Shown here one piece after another: positions 63,965-64,000 of a stretch of 64,000 bases of DNA. Numbering within the stretch: the stretch's first letter is position 1; every line of letters begins with the position of its first letter. Under the pieces are notes generated by a model. It saw only the letters and a list, made by a program, of their open reading frames with translations, was not told where the DNA came from and made no database searches. This DNA is from Microbacterium bovistercoris. Lineage in GTDB: Bacteria; Actinomycetota; Actinomycetes; Actinomycetales; Microbacteriaceae. The position numbers and the translations under genes are program-made. Location of the stretch: positions 19,167 to 83,166 of the forward strand of contig NZ_QUAB01000038.1 of the NCBI RefSeq assembly GCF_003387575.1, in the 5' to 3' direction.

Positions 63965-64000
63965 AGCTACCTGGTTATAGCTGTTATGACAATGTCGTCT

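Noticed and set aside
60291..64000. A prophage, integron or insertion sequence carrying the Rhs cassette
   Set aside because: No integrase, transposase, attachment site or terminal inverted repeats seen; the direct repeats are coding duplicates.

Overview
The window reads as a chromosomal segment of a high-G+C actinobacterium, most likely Microbacteriaceae (Microbacterium or a close relative). The support is about 70% G+C, an actinobacterial order dapF / miaA-miaB / recX-recA / DUF3046 / clgR / cinA-like-pgsA-ftsK / rnj-dapA, small actinobacterial families (DUF3046, DUF5302, DUF222-HNH), a DtxR/IdeR-type iron box, an actinobacterial LexA box, and many starts of the form TANNNT-N6/7-(A/G)TG typical of leaderless mRNAs. 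There is no tRNA, rRNA, CRISPR array, integrase or insertion sequence.

Layout. 1-16.1 kb, mostly minus strand: lysine/peptidoglycan precursor enzymes (dapF, dapA), tRNA modification (miaA, miaB), DNA repair (recA, recX under a LexA box), proteolysis control (clgR), phospholipid synthesis (pgsA), chromosome segregation (ftsK), RNA decay (rnj) and thymidylate/folate metabolism (thyA, folA). 16.1-24.1 kb: a small redox group (thioredoxin-like, DUF4395, OsmC), a drug-type ABC exporter preceded by helically phased GACAG repeats, and a 1054-aa AfsR/SARP-STAND regulator translationally coupled to dapB. 24.1-29.5 kb: small accessory genes (GNAT, DUF222-HNH, Nudix, histidine phosphatase, an aldo/keto-reductase-like protein with an altered active site). 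29.6-37.9 kb: pnp, small actinobacterial proteins, MFS, an LLM oxidoreductase with its flavin reductase, an acyltransferase and an ankyrin lipoprotein. 37.9-41.4 kb: the efeUOB ferrous/ferric iron uptake operon under an iron box. 41.5-47.8 kb: a 2OG-Fe(II) oxygenase, a cytosine-deaminase-like amidohydrolase with a coupled exporter, rpsO and two more transporters. 47.8-60.3 kb: YceI, FKBP, PrsW, aspA, a cpdA-like phosphodiesterase, pit, oligopeptidase B, pfkA and a SNF2 helicase.

The unusual part is 60.3-64.0 kb. It is a displaced Rhs C-terminal toxin cassette (Rhs core fragment plus a predicted RNase-like tail) followed 4 nt later by its likely immunity gene. On the upstream side lie a barstar-like immunity gene and another small helical ORF; on the downstream side lies a decayed barstar-like remnant. 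Two ~108-bp direct repeats, about 90% identical by eye, bracket the toxin-immunity cassette and lie inside the barstar-like sequences. Local G+C is visibly lower than in the rest of the window. This looks like an orphan polymorphic toxin/immunity array, whose full-length Rhs gene would be expected beyond position 64000.

Likely regulatory links within the window are the GACAG repeats with the AfsR-like regulator, identical TGGTATACCA palindromes before an MFS gene and the amidohydrolase gene, and a shared CAAATG(A/G)ATGTAT element before the LLM oxidoreductase and yceI.
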